From a virus: a DNA stretch of 21,169 nucleotides. Each line of letters opens with the position of its first letter. The stretch's first letter is position 1. Where the stretch lies: IMG/VR virus record IMGVR_UViG_3300034407_000391, positions 1 to 21,169 of that record; one strand, given 5' to 3'. Positions 20,066 through 21,169 of this stretch are shown piece by piece. Position numbers and translations under genes: made by a program. The notes under the pieces are model-generated. The model was not told the origin of the DNA, made no database searches, and worked only from the letters and a program-made list of their open reading frames with translations.

Positions 20066-20257
20066 ATGCAACGACCTGATCCGATGATTGCCTCCAAGCC
20101 GGGGGCGTCTGATGTGCAAGCAATGGCCGCAAGAGCCATGTGGCTGGAGGAGTTGTTCTTCCTTGATGGCCGTGACATGGTGAGCCACCCGCAACATGGT
20201 CTTTTTACTGGATTGGCTCTTAAATATCAGAGCTTGGAGTCAACTGACGGTTACTGA
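20066..20257 (+). CDS. 63-aa small protein of unknown function
   Basis: The product opens MQRPDPMIASKPGASDVQAM, followed by an amphipathic helix (AARAMWLEELFFLDGRDMVS) and a HPQHGLFTGLALKYQSL tail. Neither start has a good ribosome site; ATG 20066 gives a natural opening, while TTG 20045 would add seven residues. The stop overlaps the next ATG (TGATG at 20255-20259). The regular helix pattern and coupling to a recognised small gene suggest it is real. No function is recognised. Confidence 0.6.
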   Translation: MQRPDPMIASKPGASDVQAMAARAMWLEELFFLDGRDMVSHPQHGLFTGLALKYQSLESTDGY

Positions 20258-20382
20258 TGGCGAAGTCATTGAATGGGCAGAATTTTGTCCCTAGTAAGCC
20301 AAAGCGCACAAAACAGGGGAATGGAACACATTCAAAGCCGTCACATGGCCGCAAGAAGTATCGTGGACAGGGAAAACGTTAA
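20257..20382 (+). CDS. 41-aa basic microprotein of cyanophage type
   Basis: The peptide opens MAKSLNGQNFVPSKPKRTKQ and continues GNGTHSKPSHGRKKYRGQGK, ending in Arg. The KSLNGQNFVPSKPKRTxQGxGxHSKPxHGRKKxRGQGK pattern is, as I remember, a conserved tiny protein of marine cyanophages. It is almost free of acidic residues, likely disordered and likely to bind nucleic acid. The ATG overlaps the previous TGA by one base. Despite its size, the coupling and the recurrent pattern make it a credible gene. Confidence 0.68.
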   Translation: MAKSLNGQNFVPSKPKRTKQGNGTHSKPSHGRKKYRGQGKR

Positions 20383-20393
20383 TCCTCTTTCCA

Positions 20394-20756
20394 ATGATCA
20401 AAACTCTCATTGCGAGTGGTGTCGCCGTTTCAGCAGCTGCGCTGGCATCTCCTGCTCTCGCAGACGTTTATGTGAACCCTGAGTTCAACGGTGGTTCCTA
20501 CGGCGACGACTATCTGGGTGGGACGCTCAACCTTGACGTGGGCTATGAAACCTCTGCAGGTGCTTACTCCTTTTATATCCAGGGAGGGCCTGCGCTTGTC
20601 ATGCCAAACGGCGCTGACAACGAAGTTGAGTTTGCTGGCAAGTTCGGTGGTTCTGTCGCTGTCAGCGAAAAAGCCTCTGTTTATGGAGAGCTGAGCGGCA
20701 TGACTGGCGATGAGCTGTCTATTGGCTCAAAGCTTGGCATTAAGTACAGTTTCTGA
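20394..20756 (+). CDS. Secreted beta-barrel (porin-like) protein
   Basis: Residues 1-23 are a textbook signal peptide (basic MIK, hydrophobic IASGVAVSAAALAS, then PALA|D with cleavage after A23). The mature 97 residues alternate aromatic/hydrophobic and polar residues as outer-membrane beta strands (DVYVNPEFNGGSYGDDYLGG, TLNLDVGYETSAGAYSFYIQ, KFGGSVAVSEKASVYGELSG) and end in LGIKYSF with the C-terminal Phe expected for BAM-dependent barrels. The length suits a small barrel of about eight strands. Related proteins occur in cyanophage genomes; their role (envelope remodelling, superinfection exclusion or host-like porin) is not settled. No strong ribosome site. A terminator follows. Confidence 0.78.
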   Translation: MIKTLIASGVAVSAAALASPALADVYVNPEFNGGSYGDDYLGGTLNLDVGYETSAGAYSFYIQGGPALVMPNGADNEVEFAGKFGGSVAVSEKASVYGELSGMTGDELSIGSKLGIKYSF

Positions 20757-20785
20757 TTAAGCTAAAGCTGCAGAGACGCACATAT

Positions 20786-20820
20786 CCCTTCCTGGTCTCA
20801 CACAGCAGGAGGGGTTTTTT
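20786..20820 (+). terminator. Rho-independent terminator after the porin-like gene
   Basis: CCCTTCCTG (20786-20794) pairs with CAGGAGGGG (20806-20814), nine pairs with one T-G, around an 11-nt loop, followed by six T (20815-20820). The 3' arm contains AGGAGG, which is also the only Shine-Dalgarno-like sequence before the next gene, 12 nt from its ATG. Confidence 0.85.
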
Positions 20821-20826
20821 CTTGCC

Positions 20827-21057
20827 ATGCAAAAGCTTTTTAATGTGATGTCTGTTTCCGCTTTCTTTATGAGCGGGGCATTGGTTGGTGGGTCGGTGAT
20901 GCTTTACACCCGGATCCCCTCGCTGACGAAGTATTACATGAGCGAGCTAACGCTAGAAATGACCAAGCTGGTCACAAACATGATGCCAGCTCAGCTTGAT
21001 CAAGCGATGCCGGAACTGCCGACAAAGACTGGCCTGCCGATCAAATCACCATTTTGA
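20827..21057 (+). CDS. 76-aa single-pass membrane protein
   Basis: Residues 5-27 form one hydrophobic segment (FNVMSVSAFFMSGALVGGSV then MLY) after a short basic N-terminus, suggesting a signal anchor with the rest outside or in the periplasm. The remainder is an amphipathic helix rich in Met, Leu and Thr (MSELTLEMTKLVTNMMPAQL) and a Pro/Lys tail. It could be a small lysis accessory or envelope protein, but no holin or spanin signature is visible. Its start lies just after the terminator. The last 17 nt overlap, tail to tail, the end of the minus-strand gene. Confidence 0.68.
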   Translation: MQKLFNVMSVSAFFMSGALVGGSVMLYTRIPSLTKYYMSELTLEMTKLVTNMMPAQLDQAMPELPTKTGLPIKSPF

Positions 21058-21169
21058 CGTTGGCGGTTGGATCCTCGTCATGAGCTTCTGGTCCGAAACC
21101 TTCCGCCTTGATCCGTTCAGCAAAGTTCGTTTCTGGCGCGGGTGCTTCTGGTTCCTGGTCAAACGACGC
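21041..21169 (-). CDS. C-terminal part of a minus-strand gene (runs off the right edge)
   Basis: The minus strand is open from the right edge to a TGA at 21043-21041, encoding 42 residues: a Pro/Glu/Ala linker (QEPEAPAPETNFAERIK) followed by AEGFGPEAHDEDPTANVKMV and Ile. The acidic, proline-rich linker and compact end look like a real protein terminus. The opposite strand also has an open frame, starting MSFWSETFRLDPFSK, but its later Trp/Cys/Phe-rich composition reads as a shadow. The gene converges on the preceding membrane protein and marks the end of the plus-strand run. Function cannot be judged. Confidence 0.6.
   Translation of the reverse strand, partial: ASFDQEPEAPAPETNFAERIKAEGFGPEAHDEDPTANVKMVI

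Noticed and set aside
21080-21169. Plus-strand open frame starting MSFWSETFRL at the right edge
   Set aside because: It overlaps the minus-strand frame with a better composition (acidic Pro/Glu linker and a clean stop), and its Trp/Cys/Phe-rich continuation looks like a shadow.
1-21169. tRNA genes, CRISPR arrays, insertion sequences, integrase or attachment site
   Set aside because: No cloverleaf-like sequence, no spaced direct repeats, no transposase or recombinase motif; gaps between genes are too small for most of these.

Overview
The window looks like the virion-assembly half of a tailed double-stranded DNA phage genome. All genes but the last run on the plus strand, mostly with 1-14 nt overlaps or gaps. 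No stretch above about 80 bases lacks a gene, apart from short intergenic sites. There is a tail-tube protein, a tape-measure protein and gpG/gpGT chaperones, but no sheath, so a long non-contractile tail (siphovirus type) is inferred. Several families recall marine viruses, chiefly phages of picocyanobacteria: tiny Lys/Arg-rich proteins, a glycine-rich adhesin, 2OG-Fe(II) oxygenases and a secreted porin-like protein. No gene here fixes the host, so a marine cyanophage is an inference.

Layout. 1-2844: DUF4055-type portal, a small overlapping gene, and an Mu F/SPP1 gp7-like minor head protein. 2834-4028: seven consecutive small, strongly basic proteins, two of them (21 and 36 aa) very short. 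4050-7100: coiled-coil scaffold, Gp13-like major capsid protein, small head proteins and a DnaT_2-like connector. 7100-9019: neck, tail-completion, tail-terminator and tail-tube proteins, closed by a strong intrinsic terminator at 9042-9067. 9103-9638: tail-assembly chaperone with a canonical A AAA AAC slippery heptamer giving a gpGT-type fusion. 9665-15685: tape measure, DUF1833-like and gpM-like distal tail proteins, and a hub. 15682-18727: three fibre/adhesin genes. 18783-20035: two adjacent 2OG-Fe(II) dioxygenases. 20066-21057: small accessory proteins, including a signal-peptide beta-barrel protein, and a second terminator. A minus-strand gene enters from the right edge and converges on the last plus-strand gene.

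How it works together. The portal, scaffold, major capsid and minor head proteins build the procapsid. The connector, neck and completion proteins close the filled head. Tube protein polymerises around the tape measure, helped by gpG/gpGT, and the hub plus fibres form the tip. The two oxygenases follow the adhesin genes directly and may modify virion or host components, but their substrates cannot be read from sequence. The least explained part is the block of basic microproteins between minor head protein and scaffold; four of the seven share a related Gly-turn-helix motif.
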